Shown in pieces: positions 18,883 through 33,127 of a stretch of 64,000 nt of DNA (positions are counted from its first letter, which is position 1; each line of letters begins with the position of its first letter). The notes under the pieces are model-generated. The model was not told the DNA's origin. It was given only the letters and a program-made list of their open reading frames with translations, and ran no database searches. Position numbers and translations under genes: made by a program. The DNA comes from Acidobacteria bacterium Ga0077551 (GTDB lineage Bacteria; Pseudomonadota; Alphaproteobacteria; Caulobacterales; Hyphomonadaceae), in NCBI GenBank assembly GCA_001464545.1, contig LNFC01000022.1, positions 186,001 to 250,000 on the forward strand, in the 5' to 3' direction.

Positions 18883-20424
18883 TGCAACTGACCGTCTGGA
18901 CTTATGAAGGTCCCCCGCATGTCGGCGCGATGCGTATCGCCACCGCCATGGAAGGCCTGCACTATGTGCTGCATGCGCCGCAGGGTGATACGTATGCGGA
19001 CCTTCTGTTCACGATGATCGAGCGGCGCGCGAAGCGTCCGCCTGTGACCTATACGACCTTCGAGGCGCGTGACCTCGGCTCTGATACCGCCGAGATCTTC
19101 AAGAGCGCGGCGCGCGGCGCCTACGAGCGCTTCCAGCCGCAGGCGATGATCGTCGGCGCGTCCTGCACGGCCGAGCTGATCCAGGACGATCCGGGCGGCC
19201 TGACCAAGGCGCTGGACCTGCCGATCCCGGTGATCGCGCTGGAGCTGCCGTCCTATTCCAAGAAGGAAAACTGGGGCGCCTCGGAAACCTTCTACCGCCT
19301 CGTGCGCGGCCTTGCCACCGAGCAGCCGAAGCGCGCACCGAGTCGTCTGACGCGGCCCATCTGCAACGTGCTGGGCCCGACGGCGCTGGGCTTCCGCCAC
19401 CGCGATGACGTGCGCGAGATCACGGGCCTGCTGTTCCAGCTCGGCATTGATGTGAACGTGGTCGCCCCGCTCGGCGCGACCCCGCATGACCTGACGCGCC
19501 TGCCGGCGGCAGACTTCAACGTCTCGCTCTATCCGGAAATCGCCGATGTGGCCGTCCGTTTCCTCGAAAAGGAATTCGGCCAGCCCTTTACTAAGACCAT
19601 TCCGATCGGCGTTGGCGCGACGAATGACTTCATCGCCGAAGTCTGCGGCCTGGCCGGTGTCGAAGTGCCGGACCTTTCGGCGTTCGCAAGCAACATGCCC
19701 TGGTGGTCGCGTTCGGTGGATTCGAACTACCTCACTGGCAAGCGCGTGTTCATCTTCGGCGACGGCACCCATGCGCTCGCCGCAGCCCGCGTCGCGGCAG
19801 ATGAGCTGGCGTTCACGGTCGTCGGCCTCGGTTGCTACAACCGCGAGTTCGCCCGCCCCGTGCGCGAAGCGGCGACTGAACTGGGCCTCGAAGCGCTGAT
19901 CACCGAGGATTATCTCGAAGTCGAAGCGGCCATCGCTCGCCTGCAGCCGGAACTGATTCTCGGCACGCAGATGGAGCGGCATATCGCCAAGCGGCTCGGC
20001 ATTCCGTGTGCGGTCATTTCCGCGCCGGTGCATGTGCAGGACTTCCCGGCGCGCTATGCTCCGCAGATGGGTTTCGAAGGCGCCAACGTGCTGTTCGACA
20101 CCTGGGTACACCCGCTGATCATGGGGCTGGAAGAGCACCTTCTTGGCATGTTCCGCGAGGATTTCGAGTTCAACGATTCGGCCGGGGCCTCGCACCTCGG
20201 CGGACATGGCGCGGCCGAAAAAGTCTCCGAGGCCGTAGCGGCCTCCGCGCAGGCCGGGGAAGGGGCCATCGCTGTCCTGCACTGGGCGCCCGAAGCCGAG
20301 AACGAACTGAAGAAGATCCCGTTCTTCGTGCGCGGCAAGGCGAAGCGCAACACCGAAGCCTTCGCCCGCGACAAGCATCTCGAGACGATCACGCTCGAAA
20401 CCCTCTATGACGCAAAGGCGAGCT

Positions 20425-20435
<11 letters not shown>
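18882..20435 (+). CDS. bchB: Dark protochlorophyllide reductase subunit BchB
   Basis: A 517-residue NifK-like DPOR subunit. It begins [19 protein letters not shown], and the Asp in the [12 protein letters not shown] region is in the position of the unusual cluster ligand. [17 protein letters not shown] carries a conserved Cys. The C-terminal about 60 residues ([20 protein letters not shown], then a helical end) form the Pchlide-binding/assembly tail. It overlaps bchH by 11 nt. Confidence 0.96.
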
Positions 20436-25057
<4,622 letters not shown>

Positions 25058-25058
<1 letters not shown>

Positions 25059-25753
25059 TGCACAACACCTATCAGACCCGCCGCGCCGAGCTGCAGACTT
25101 ATTTCGACGAGACCGCTTCGGTCACGTGGCAGAAGCTGACCTCGAATGCGCCCGTCAGCGGCATTCGCGCCACCGTGCGCGCGGGCCGCGAGGCGATGCA
25201 TAACGAAGTCCTTTCCTGGTTGCCGGACGACATGGGCGGCCTGCGGGTGCTGGATGCGGGTTGCGGCACGGGCACGTTTGCGGTGGCCGCGGCCAAGCGC
25301 GGTGCCGAAGTTGTGGCGATCGACATTGCCCGCTCGCTGGTGGAAACCGCCGCAGAGCGCCTGCTCGACCCGGTGCTCCGTAACCGGATCACCTGGCGTG
25401 TGGGCGACATGACGCGCATGGATCTCGGCGAGTTCGACCACATGGTCGCGATGGATTCGATCATCCATTATGAGGCGCCGGACATGGCGGCGATGGTGGC
25501 GAAGATCCTGCCGCGCATCCGCCGCTCGGCCATCTTCACCTATGCCCCGCGCACGCCGCTGCTGCTGGCGATGCATGCTGCGGGCAAGTTCTTCCCGCGC
25601 AGCGACCGCGCGCCGGCCATCGTGCCTGTCTCGGGCTCGCGGCTGATGGACTTGCTCGCCGCCGAGACGAATGACGCTTGGCAGCCCGGCCTCAAGCACC
25701 GCGTCAATTCGACGTTCTACATCTCCGAAGCCCGCGAGATCATTCGCAGATGA
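25058..25753 (+). CDS. bchM: Mg-protoporphyrin IX methyltransferase BchM
   Basis: A 231-residue SAM methyltransferase that methylates the C13 propionate of Mg-protoporphyrin IX, producing the substrate of AcsF. YFDETASVTWQKLTSNAPVS near the start is typical, the SAM motif is VLDAGCGTGTFAVAAAKRGA (about residue 66), and DSIIHYEAPDMAAMV follows. ATG at 25058 overlaps the bchL stop by one base; a TTG one codon upstream is also possible. It overlaps lhaA as ATGA. Confidence 0.96.
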
Positions 25754-27186
25754 CCCCTGAGCGGCGCACCTTTGCAGGCATGTGGATGACGGTTGGAACG
25801 AAGTTCCTGCCGTTTGCCGATGCCGCAAGTGCGCAGCTTCCGCTCGGCCGCCTGCTGCGGCTGTCGCTGTTCCAGGTCTCGGTCGGCATGGCGATGGTGC
25901 TGCTGACCGGCACCCTGAACCGCGTGATGATCGTTGAGCTCGGCGTGTCCGCCTGGCTGGTCGCGCTGATGGTGGCGCTGCCACTCGTGTTTGCGCCGCT
26001 GCGGGCCCTGATCGGTCACAAGTCGGACACCCACAGATCCGTGCTCGGCTGGCGGCGCGTGCCTTACATCTGGTTCGGCTCGATGTTCCAGTTCGGCGGC
26101 CTGGCGCTGATGCCGTTCGCGCTCATCCTGTTGTCGGGCGACTCGACCGGTCCAGCCTGGATCGGCCATGCGGGTGCGGCGGTCGCCTTCCTGCTGGTCG
26201 GCGCCGGTATCCACACGACCCAAACCGCCGGCCTTGCGCTCGCAAGTGATCTCGCCACCGATGAGACCCGCCCGCGCGTAGTCGTGCTGCTGTATGTAAT
26301 GCTGCTGGCGGGTATGGTCGTCAGCTCGCTGATGTTCGGCTGGCTGCTGAGCGACTTCAATACGCTGATCCTGATCAAGGTGATCCAGGGCGCCGCCGTG
26401 GTCACGATGGTGCTCAACGTGATCGCGCTCTGGAAGCAGGAGGCCCGCAATCCGGCGCTCACCCGCGCAGACCGCGTCAGCCCCAGCTTCTCCGAAACCT
26501 GGGCCCAGCTGGTGCAGGACCGCGGAACCGTCCGCCTGCTGATCGCCGCCGGTCTCGGCGCTGCGGCCTTCAGCATGCAGGATGTGCTGCTGGAGCCGTA
26601 CGGCGCCGAAGTGCTTGGTATGAGCGTCGCTGAGACCACCCGCCTGACGGCGCTCTCGGCCTTCGGCTCGTTGATGGGCTTTGCCTATTGCTCTGGCCAG
26701 CTCAGCGAGGGCGGCGAGCCGCACCGGCTGGCCGGCACCGGTGCGGTTGCAGGCGTGTTTGCCTTCGCGCTGGTCATCTTTGCCTATCCGGCAGGGTCAG
26801 TAGCGGCGTTCTGCCTGGGCGCCTTCCTCATCGGATTTGGCGGCGGCCTCTTTGCTGTGGGCACGCTTACGGCCGTGATGGCCATCGCGCGACATCATGA
26901 TGGCGGCATCGCCCTCGGCGCCTGGGGCGCCGTCACCGCGACCGCGACCGGCATTGCCGTCGCCGTCGGCGGCGCCGTGCGCGACGTCGTCTCGGGCCTC
27001 GCCGAAAGCGGCCAGCTTGGCCCCGCCTTGACCGGCCCCGCGCCCGGCTATGGCGCGGTCTACCATTTCGAAATCCTGCTTCTGTTTGCCACGCTTATCG
27101 TGATCGGCCCGCTGGCCCGTCACACACTTGCGACACCTGCCACCACCCCATCCACCAAGTTCGGCCTGGCTGCATACCCAGGCTGA
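25750..27186 (+). CDS. lhaA: LH1 assembly factor LhaA (PucC family)
   Basis: A 478-residue, about 12-helix BCH2/PucC-family membrane protein. VLLTGTLNRVMIVELGVSAWL and GWRRVPYIWFGSMFQFGG are strongly conserved in LhaA. In Rhodobacter (orf477/F1696) it lies between bchM and puhA, is needed for normal LH1 levels, and its transcript carries a puhA promoter. The order here is identical, with an ATGA overlap to bchM and 23 nt to puhA. It is a paralogue of the gene at 11892-13259. Confidence 0.93.
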   Translation: MTPERRTFAGMWMTVGTKFLPFADAASAQLPLGRLLRLSLFQVSVGMAMVLLTGTLNRVMIVELGVSAWLVALMVALPLVFAPLRALIGHKSDTHRSVLGWRRVPYIWFGSMFQFGGLALMPFALILLSGDSTGPAWIGHAGAAVAFLLVGAGIHTTQTAGLALASDLATDETRPRVVVLLYVMLLAGMVVSSLMFGWLLSDFNTLILIKVIQGAAVVTMVLNVIALWKQEARNPALTRADRVSPSFSETWAQLVQDRGTVRLLIAAGLGAAAFSMQDVLLEPYGAEVLGMSVAETTRLTALSAFGSLMGFAYCSGQLSEGGEPHRLAGTGAVAGVFAFALVIFAYPAGSVAAFCLGAFLIGFGGGLFAVGTLTAVMAIARHHDGGIALGAWGAVTATATGIAVAVGGAVRDVVSGLAESGQLGPALTGPAPGYGAVYHFEILLLFATLIVIGPLARHTLATPATTPSTKFGLAAYPG

Positions 27187-27209
27187 TACGACCCTCAAGG
27201 AGAACGGTC

Positions 27210-27986
27210 ATGATTTTCAGTGGAGAGTTCGTCAACGGAATAGATCTCGTGGATGTCTGCCTTTGGGCCTTCATGATCTTCTTCGTCTGGCTGATCTACT
27301 ATCTGCAACGCGAAGGCATGCGGGAAGGCTATCCGCTGGAAGAAGATCCCAGCGGCCGCCAGGAAGCCCCGGGGCTTGTTTTCGTCCCGCCGCCGAAATC
27401 CTTCAACCTTCCGAACGGCCGCGGCACGATCGAGATGACCTATGGCAAGGCCGATACGCGCGATCTCGCGCTGAACCGGACGGCGCCTTGGGCAGGCTCG
27501 CCCTTCGTGCCGTCGGGCGATGGCATGAAGGACGGCGTCGGCCCTGCCTCTTACGCGATGCGCGCCGATGTGCCGGACCTAAACTGGGACGGCCAGGACC
27601 GGATATCGCCCTATCGTCTGAACCCGGACTATACGGTTTCGGCGAAGGACATTGATCCGCGCGGCCTGCCGGTGGTCGGTCTCGACAGCAGGGTGGCCGG
27701 CGTCGTCACCGACCTCTGGGTCGACCGCGCCGAGGCGATCATCCGCTACCTGGAAGTCAAGCTGGATGGCTCGAGCGTGCAGGTCCTGTTGCCGGTTCCG
27801 TTCGCGAACATCTCGAAGTCCCGCAAGCGGGTTGAAGTGGCCGCCGTCAAGGCCGAGCATTTCGCAAACGTGCCGCGCACCAAGTCACCTGACCGCGTGA
27901 CCCGGCTCGAGGAAGACATGATCAGCGGCTATTATGGCGGCGGCACCCTGTACGCCACGCCGCAGCGCCAGGAGCCCTGGCTGTGA
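27210..27986 (+). CDS. puhA: Reaction centre H subunit PuhA
   Basis: A 258-residue RC-H subunit. One N-terminal membrane helix (VDVCLWAFMIFFVWLIYYLQ) is followed by REGMREGYPLEE and a cytoplasmic PRC-barrel domain with PRGLPVVGLDSRVAGVVTDLW (split here by family convention) that caps PufLM and shapes proton uptake to QB. Length is typical (about 255-260). AAGGAG precedes the ATG by 7 nt. It overlaps puhB (GTGA). Confidence 0.96.
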   Translation: MIFSGEFVNGIDLVDVCLWAFMIFFVWLIYYLQREGMREGYPLEEDPSGRQEAPGLVFVPPPKSFNLPNGRGTIEMTYGKADTRDLALNRTAPWAGSPFVPSGDGMKDGVGPASYAMRADVPDLNWDGQDRISPYRLNPDYTVSAKDIDPRGLPVVGLDSRVAGVVTDLWVDRAEAIIRYLEVKLDGSSVQVLLPVPFANISKSRKRVEVAAVKAEHFANVPRTKSPDRVTRLEEDMISGYYGGGTLYATPQRQEPWL

Positions 27987-28660
27987 TCAAGCTGCATGAT
28001 GAAGAAGAGGGTGGGGGCGAGCCCGTTCGGGGGCTCCCCCAAGCATTGCCAGAGGGAGAACAGCTCCTCTGGCAGGGCAGCCCGGGCACGCTCGCCTTTG
28101 CCATCCATGCCTTCCACATCCGGTTCGTGCTCGGCTATTTCGTGCTCGCGACCAGCTGGCGCCTTGCCAACATGGATACAGCCGGGGCGACCGGACTCGA
28201 GATGACCCGCGTGGCGATCAATTCCGGCATCGGCGCCGCCGCCGGGATCGGCCTGCTCGTGCTGATCGCCTGGGCCATGGCCCGCGCGACGGTCTACACT
28301 GTCACGTCCAAACGTGTCGTCCTGCGTTACGGTGTGGCGATCCGCAAATACGTGAACCTGCCGTTTGACCAGATCGCCTCCGCGGACATGCGCCGTTACG
28401 GCAAGGACAAGGGCGATATCGTCCTGTCGCTCGCCTCTGCTGGAGGCCTCGGATACATGCGCCTCTGGCCGCACGTGCGTCCGCTGCGCATCAATCGTCC
28501 GCAGCCAATGTTCCGTGGTCTGACCGGCGTTGACGCCGTCGCCCGGACACTCGCTTCCGCGATCACGGCGCACGCGCCGAACCGCGTGACGCAAGCCACC
28601 GTTGCGGCACCGGCGAGACCGACCCTGACAGCGCCCGGCCTTGCCGCAAGCGCGACCTGA
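27983..28660 (+). CDS. puhB: Photosynthetic complex assembly protein PuhB
   Basis: A 225-residue bacterial-PH-domain membrane protein. The N-terminal part has LPEGEQLLWQGSP, the start of the PH-like domain, then two membrane segments (RFVLGYFVLATSWRLANM and GIGAAAGIGLLVLIAWAMA) and AR.TVYTVTSKRVVLRYGVAI. In Rhodobacter PuhB is needed for efficient reaction centre assembly. The GTG start overlaps the puhA stop. The Ala/Thr-rich C-terminus (about 35 residues) is not conserved in the family. Confidence 0.92.
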   Translation: MIKLHDEEEGGGEPVRGLPQALPEGEQLLWQGSPGTLAFAIHAFHIRFVLGYFVLATSWRLANMDTAGATGLEMTRVAINSGIGAAAGIGLLVLIAWAMARATVYTVTSKRVVLRYGVAIRKYVNLPFDQIASADMRRYGKDKGDIVLSLASAGGLGYMRLWPHVRPLRINRPQPMFRGLTGVDAVARTLASAITAHAPNRVTQATVAAPARPTLTAPGLAASAT

Positions 28661-28671
28661 GGACCAGACCC

Positions 28672-29151
28672 ATGACCCACGCGCCCCTTCCGAACCCGGC
28701 CCATAGCCACGATCTGCACCCGCCGCGCGGGTTACTGATGGCCATCGGCGCGCTGATCCTGTTCACTTTGATCGGCGTGGGATTCACTCAATTGTCGGGC
28801 GCAGGGCATGTCACCAACTGGCGCGCCCTGTCGGTCGAATCCCTGCCGCTCGTCTTCGAGGACGGCGCCGATGGCAGCATCGTCGTGCGTGAGCCGGAGA
28901 CCGGCAATGTGCTGCGCACCTGGGCGCCGGAAACCGGCGGATTCGTGCGAACGGCGATGCGCTCCCTCGCGCTTCAGCGCCGGCAGATGGGCATCGGATC
29001 GGGGCCTGCTTTCGTGCTGCACCGCACAGAGAACGGGAACCTCATCATCGAGGATCCTCAGACCTCGGAATGGGTGAGTCTCGACGCTTTTGGCGGTGAC
29101 AATGTTGCAGAGTTCCGTAAGCTGCTTTCACCGATGGAGACTGCCCCATGA
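28672..29151 (+). CDS. puhC: Photosynthetic complex assembly protein PuhC
   Basis: A 159-residue protein with one membrane helix (LLMAIGALILFTLIGVGF, about residues 21-38) and a periplasmic domain with VVREPETGNVLRTWAPETGGF. PuhC aids RC-LH1 assembly in Rhodobacter. It starts 11 nt after puhB and overlaps the next small gene as ATGA. Confidence 0.88.
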   Translation: MTHAPLPNPAHSHDLHPPRGLLMAIGALILFTLIGVGFTQLSGAGHVTNWRALSVESLPLVFEDGADGSIVVREPETGNVLRTWAPETGGFVRTAMRSLALQRRQMGIGSGPAFVLHRTENGNLIIEDPQTSEWVSLDAFGGDNVAEFRKLLSPMETAP

Positions 29152-29432
29152 CCAGACGCAGCTTCACGGTGCCTTGCACCATTCGTGTCGAACACACTTA
29201 CGAGTCGCTTGAGGCGCATGTCGAACTCGATGGCGGCATCGAGCCAGGCATCGGCGACAAGGTGCTTGTCCACGGCGCGCCGGTCAGCGTGCCTTTCGGC
29301 CGCAGCCTCGTGCTGCGCCGCGAGGCGACCGTGACCCGCGCCAATTTTCTCGAGAAGGCGCTGGTGCGCTTTCAATCAATGTTTGAGCTCACGGAACTCT
29401 ACGAAGTGAGCTTCACCGATGGGAGAGTGTGA
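29148..29432 (+). CDS. Conserved small PGC protein of unknown function (between puhC and acsF)
   Basis: A 94-residue soluble-looking beta-rich protein with no membrane segment. Visible motifs are FTVPCTIRVEHTYESLEAHV, GDKVLVHGAPVSVPFG and FELTELYEVSF near the end. Small unnamed genes at this position occur in many alphaproteobacterial PGCs. The ATGA overlap with puhC and 3-nt gap to acsF indicate co-translation. It might be an assembly or stability factor for AcsF or the RC-LH1 core; no activity can be read from the sequence. Confidence 0.85.
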   Translation: MTRRSFTVPCTIRVEHTYESLEAHVELDGGIEPGIGDKVLVHGAPVSVPFGRSLVLRREATVTRANFLEKALVRFQSMFELTELYEVSFTDGRV

Positions 29433-29435
29433 ACC

Positions 29436-30524
29436 ATGACCATGGCCGTGATGACGGACGATGAGATGCGCGTACTCGAGGCGCCACCGGCCTTCGATAC
29501 GAACAGGTTGGCGATGCAGGAGACGATGCTCTCGCCGCGTTTCTACACGACCGATTTCGCCGAGGTCGACAAGGTAGATGTCTCCGGCGTACGGGAAGAG
29601 TGGGATGCGCTGATTGCCGAGATGGAATCCGATCCGAACCGCAACCACTTCAAGCGCACTGACGAATTCGACAACATCCTGGGTACGCTTTCGCCGGAAC
29701 TGCGCACCGAGTTCGTGGACTTCCTCGTCAGCTCACTGACATCCGAATTCTCCGGCTGCGTACTCTACCGCGAGATCACTCGCCAGGTCGAAAATCCCGA
29801 CATGAAAGCCCTGTTCCGCCTGATGGCGCGCGACGAGGCCCGGCACGCCGGCTTCATCAATTTCGTGCTGAAGGATTTCGGCATCGGCGTCGACCTCGGC
29901 TTCCTGACGCGCAAGAAGAAGTACACGTTCTTCAAGCCGAAATACATCTGGTACTCGGTCTATCTCTCCGAGAAGATCGGCTATGCCCGCTACATCACGA
30001 TCTTCCGCCAGCTGGAAAAGCACCCGGAATTCCGCTTCCACCCGATCTTCAAATGGTTCGAACAGTGGTGCAATGACGAGTTCCGTCACGGCGAAGCCTT
30101 CGCGATGATCCTGCGCGCGAACCCGCACCTGCTCGAAGGCGGCAATAAATACTGGATCCGCTTCTTCCTGCTGGCCGTCTACGCCACGATGTATGTGCGC
30201 GACCATCGCCGCCCGGCCTTCCATGCCGCGCTCGGCGTGGACCCGACGTCGTATGACTACGAAGTCTTCCGCGTCACCAACGAGATCGCGCGTCAGGTTT
30301 ACCCGCTCGAGCTCAACATCGATGCGCCGGAGTTCCGCTCCGGTCTGGAACAGATCCGTCAAAATACGGACAAGATGGAAGCAATCAAGGGGAAGGGCCC
30401 TGTCGCCTGGCTGCAGAAGAAGGGATATGTCCTCTCGAACGGCCTGACCTTCCTGAAGCTCTACTTCCTGCCGGTTCGCAAGAACCAGCTGCCGGCGAAA
30501 GTCCGGCTCCAGCCGGCCTGGTAG
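29436..30524 (+). CDS. acsF: Mg-protoporphyrin IX monomethyl ester oxidative cyclase AcsF
   Basis: A 362-residue diiron enzyme that closes the isocyclic ring E with O2. The ferritin-like iron-binding motifs are RDEARHAGF (about residue 132) and [11 protein letters not shown] (about 212), plus [13 protein letters not shown] near the N-terminus. Purple-bacterial AcsF needs no Ycf54 and may use BciE; no bciE is seen in the window. The anaerobic BchE is also not seen, so BChl synthesis as visible here depends on oxygen. GGGAG precedes the ATG. Confidence 0.96.
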   Translation: MTMAVMTDDEMRVLEAPPAFDTNRLAMQETMLSPRFYTTDFAEVDKVDVSGVREEWDALIAEMESDPNRNHFKRTDEFDNILGTLSPELRTEFVDFLVSSLTSEFSGCVLYREITRQVENPDMKALFRLMARDEARHAGFINFVLKDFGIGVDLGFLTRKKKYTFFKPKYIWYSVYLSEKIGYARYITIFRQLEKHPEFRFHPIFKWFEQWCNDEFRHGEAFAMILRANPHLLEGGNKYWIRFFLLAVYATMYVRDHRRPAFHAALGVDPTSYDYEVFRVTNEIARQVYPLELNIDAPEFRSGLEQIRQNTDKMEAIKGKGPVAWLQKKGYVLSNGLTFLKLYFLPVRKNQLPAKVRLQPAW

Positions 30525-30545
30525 GGAAGAAGCGACCCTCACCCG

Positions 30546-31349
30546 ATGGCCGACTACGCGCCCCCGATCATCTTTGCTGCGCTCGCCTGGTGGCTGAGCA
30601 CCGGGGCGATTTTCTGGCTCATCGGGCGGCCACGCGCGACGTTCAAGTGGACAGCGCTCGGCGCCACGGCGATCCTCGTGGGCGCGACTTTCCTGCTTGT
30701 GTCCCTGCGCGCGGATACCAGCGTTACGGGTGCTTATGCCGGCTTTGCGGCAGGCCTGGCGCTCTGGGCCTGGCATGAGGTCATGTTCCTCACGGGTTTC
30801 ATCACCGGACCGTCGCGTGTTCCGTGTCCGGAAGGTCTGACAGGTTTCGCCCGCTTCCGCGCCGGCATTGCCGCGGTCCTGCACCACGAACTCGCGATCA
30901 TAGCGCATGCCGGTCTCATCGTCTGGCTCAGCTGGGGCGCGGCCAACCAGTTCGCACTGTGGACCTTCCTCATCCTATGGGGCATGCGCATCAGCGCCAA
31001 ACTGGTCGTCTTCACCGGCGCGCCGAACCTGGTCGACCAGTTCATGCCGCGCCATCTCGATTACATGAAAACCTATTTTTCGCGCCGCGCGCCGGGCAGT
31101 GTCTTCGCCGCCGCGCTCGTCACGATCACCACGGTGTCGGTGCTGCTCGCGTTCACCGCGTTCGGCCATCCGGCCGGCAGCCAGGCCTCGGCGGGCTTCC
31201 TGCTGCTCACCGCGCTCGCCATTCTCGCCGTCATCGAGCACTGGGTGCTCATCCTGCCGGTGCGCGATCCATCACTCTGGGGCTGGGCCATGAAGCCTGC
31301 ACCCCAGGCAAACACGACAACAAAAGCGAAAACGGACTGGAGGGCCTGA
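30546..31349 (+). CDS. puhE: PuhE membrane protein
   Basis: A 267-residue protein with about seven membrane segments. WHEVMFLTGFITGPSRVPCP and HHELAIIAHAGLIVWLSWGA are characteristic of PuhE (DUF3623). In Rhodobacter, puhE affects BChl production and RC assembly. It follows acsF by 21 nt and precedes hemA by 3 nt. The final 12 residues are polar and variable. Confidence 0.92.
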   Translation: MADYAPPIIFAALAWWLSTGAIFWLIGRPRATFKWTALGATAILVGATFLLVSLRADTSVTGAYAGFAAGLALWAWHEVMFLTGFITGPSRVPCPEGLTGFARFRAGIAAVLHHELAIIAHAGLIVWLSWGAANQFALWTFLILWGMRISAKLVVFTGAPNLVDQFMPRHLDYMKTYFSRRAPGSVFAAALVTITTVSVLLAFTAFGHPAGSQASAGFLLLTALAILAVIEHWVLILPVRDPSLWGWAMKPAPQANTTTKAKTDWRA

Positions 31350-31352
31350 CCC

Positions 31353-32567
31353 ATGAACTTCGAAGCTTACTTCGAGAACGAGCTGACGAAACTCAAGGAG
31401 GAGGGCAACTACCGCGTCTTCGCCGATATCGAGCGTGAGAAAGGCGCCTTCCCGAAGGCCGTCTTCCATGGCCCGGACGGCCAGAAGCCGGTCAAGGTCT
31501 GGTGCTCCAATGATTATCTCGGCATGGGCCAGCACCCGAAAGTGCTTGCCGCCATGCATGAAGTGCTCGACAGCTGTGGGGCAGGGGCCGGCGGTACACG
31601 GAACATCTCCGGCACCAACCATCACCACGTCCTGCTCGAGCAGGAACTGGCGAGCCTTCACAACAAGGAAGCCGCGCTGCTCTTCACCTCCGGCTATGTC
31701 TCCAACTGGGCGGGCCTTGGCACGCTTGGCTCGAAGATCCCCGGCCTGATCATCCTGTCGGACGCGCTGAACCACGCCTCTATGATCGAGGGTATCCGTC
31801 ATTCCCGCGCCAAGTGCGTCGTCTTCCGCCACAACGACCCGCGTGACCTGCGCGAGAAGATCGCCGCGCTCGACCCTGCTGCGCCGAAGCTGATCGCCTT
31901 TGAATCCGTCTACTCGATGGACGGCGACATCGCGCCGATCAAGGAATTCTGCGACATCGCCGATGAATACGGCGCGATGACCTATCTCGACGAAGTCCAC
32001 GCTGTCGGCCTCTACGGCGACCATGGCGGCGGCATCGCGGAACGCGAAGGCCTGATGGACCGTCTGACGGTCATTGAAGGCACGCTCGGCAAGGCCTTCG
32101 GCGTCGTCGGTGGCTATATCGCGGCCTCGTCGGCCCTCGTCGATTTCGTCCGCAGCTTCGCTTCCGGCTTCATCTTCACCACGGCGCTGCCCCCGCACAT
32201 CGCAGCTGGTGCCCGCGCCTCGATCCAGCACCTCAAGCAGAGCAACTGGGAGCGGATGCGCCAGCGCGACCGCGTCGAGAAAGTCCGTATCCGTCTGCGC
32301 GAGATCGGCATCCCGGCGATGGAAAACCCGAGCCATATCGTGCCCGTGATGGTCGGCGATCCGGTCAAGTGCAAGATGATCTCGGACTGGCTGATGGAGC
32401 GCAACGGCATCTACGTGCAGCCGATCAACTATCCAACGGTCCCCAAGGGCACCGAGCGCCTGCGCATCACGCCTTCGCCCGTCCACACCGATCAGGATAT
32501 CGAGGACCTCGTCAGCGCCCTGTCGGAGCTCTGGTCCCACTGCGCGCTCGCCCGCGCTGTCGCCTGA
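31353..32567 (+). CDS. hemA: 5-aminolevulinate synthase HemA
   Basis: A 404-residue PLP-dependent alpha-oxoamine synthase condensing glycine and succinyl-CoA (Shemin pathway), the first committed tetrapyrrole step. The start [20 protein letters not shown] matches alphaproteobacterial ALAS. The Gly-rich [31 protein letters not shown] and the PLP-lysine motif [15 protein letters not shown] are present. It is the last gene of the bchF operon, so ALA supply is tied to BChl synthesis. A second housekeeping copy elsewhere cannot be excluded. CTGGAGGG-type ribosome site lies upstream. Confidence 0.96.
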   Translation: MNFEAYFENELTKLKEEGNYRVFADIEREKGAFPKAVFHGPDGQKPVKVWCSNDYLGMGQHPKVLAAMHEVLDSCGAGAGGTRNISGTNHHHVLLEQELASLHNKEAALLFTSGYVSNWAGLGTLGSKIPGLIILSDALNHASMIEGIRHSRAKCVVFRHNDPRDLREKIAALDPAAPKLIAFESVYSMDGDIAPIKEFCDIADEYGAMTYLDEVHAVGLYGDHGGGIAEREGLMDRLTVIEGTLGKAFGVVGGYIAASSALVDFVRSFASGFIFTTALPPHIAAGARASIQHLKQSNWERMRQRDRVEKVRIRLREIGIPAMENPSHIVPVMVGDPVKCKMISDWLMERNGIYVQPINYPTVPKGTERLRITPSPVHTDQDIEDLVSALSELWSHCALARAVA

Positions 32568-32595
32568 TCCACCTGACACCTCTCACATTCACGGT

Positions 32596-32621
32596 CAGGG
32601 CCATCGCATATGATGGCCCTG
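32596..32621 (+). terminator. Hairpin after hemA, probable end of the bchF-hemA operon
   Basis: CAGGGCCATC-GCATAT-GATGGCCCTG is a perfect 10-bp stem starting 28 nt after the hemA stop. There is no T-tract, so it may be an mRNA-stabilising or Rho-assisted end rather than a classical intrinsic terminator. Confidence 0.6.
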
Positions 32622-33127
32622 CACGACTTGGGGTGAAAGTCGTGGTTCCGGGGTTTTTCTGCAGATGCGGGGACGGAGGTGTTGCGCAAGGTTTGAAGAC
32701 GGATTGCGTAACGTCCTGACGGGAATGGATTTTATTTTGTCGCAGCCCCGTTTTTTGGTGGCATAAATCCTCTCATACCTTCGCCAGAGGGTCTCATCCG
32801 GTTGCAGGTTTTACATTCGGCGTGTCGATTCCTTCTCACGGATTCTCATTTTTTATCACTTCGTATCATTTGTTTCTCGGCTTCTCCCGGGGGTGTCGGA
32901 TTTCGGCCTTTGGCCTCTATCCGACCTAAAGTGTGGGGATATGCGGAGTATAACCCCGCGCGGAGGGGTGCGGCGCAAGGTTTAGGGAGAAATCGTTCAG
33001 GGGCTTGATACGGCTGCGGATTTTTTCCGGGAGGGGGCGGATACTGTTGCACAAGCCGCGCCCGGTATGAATCCGGTGCGAAGGCCATAAGCCATTGCCC
33101 TGGTCCCGGGGGAGGGGTTTGAAAGGT
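32622..33127. other. Noncoding junction between the PGC and housekeeping genes
   Basis: About 500 nt without a credible gene. Part of it (about 32725-32885) is T-rich, unlike the GC-rich surroundings. A compound hairpin at 32895-32925 has the outer stem GTCGGAT/ATCCGAC and inner stem GGCC-TTT-GGCC. The short reading frames on both strands have arbitrary composition. It could be a PGC boundary scar or an RNA gene; neither is established. Confidence 0.5.

Noticed and set aside
32802..33008. Possible 68-residue gene in the PGC boundary gap
   Set aside because: It needs a non-ATG start, has no ribosome site, and its sequence runs through hairpin and T-rich DNA without protein-like features.
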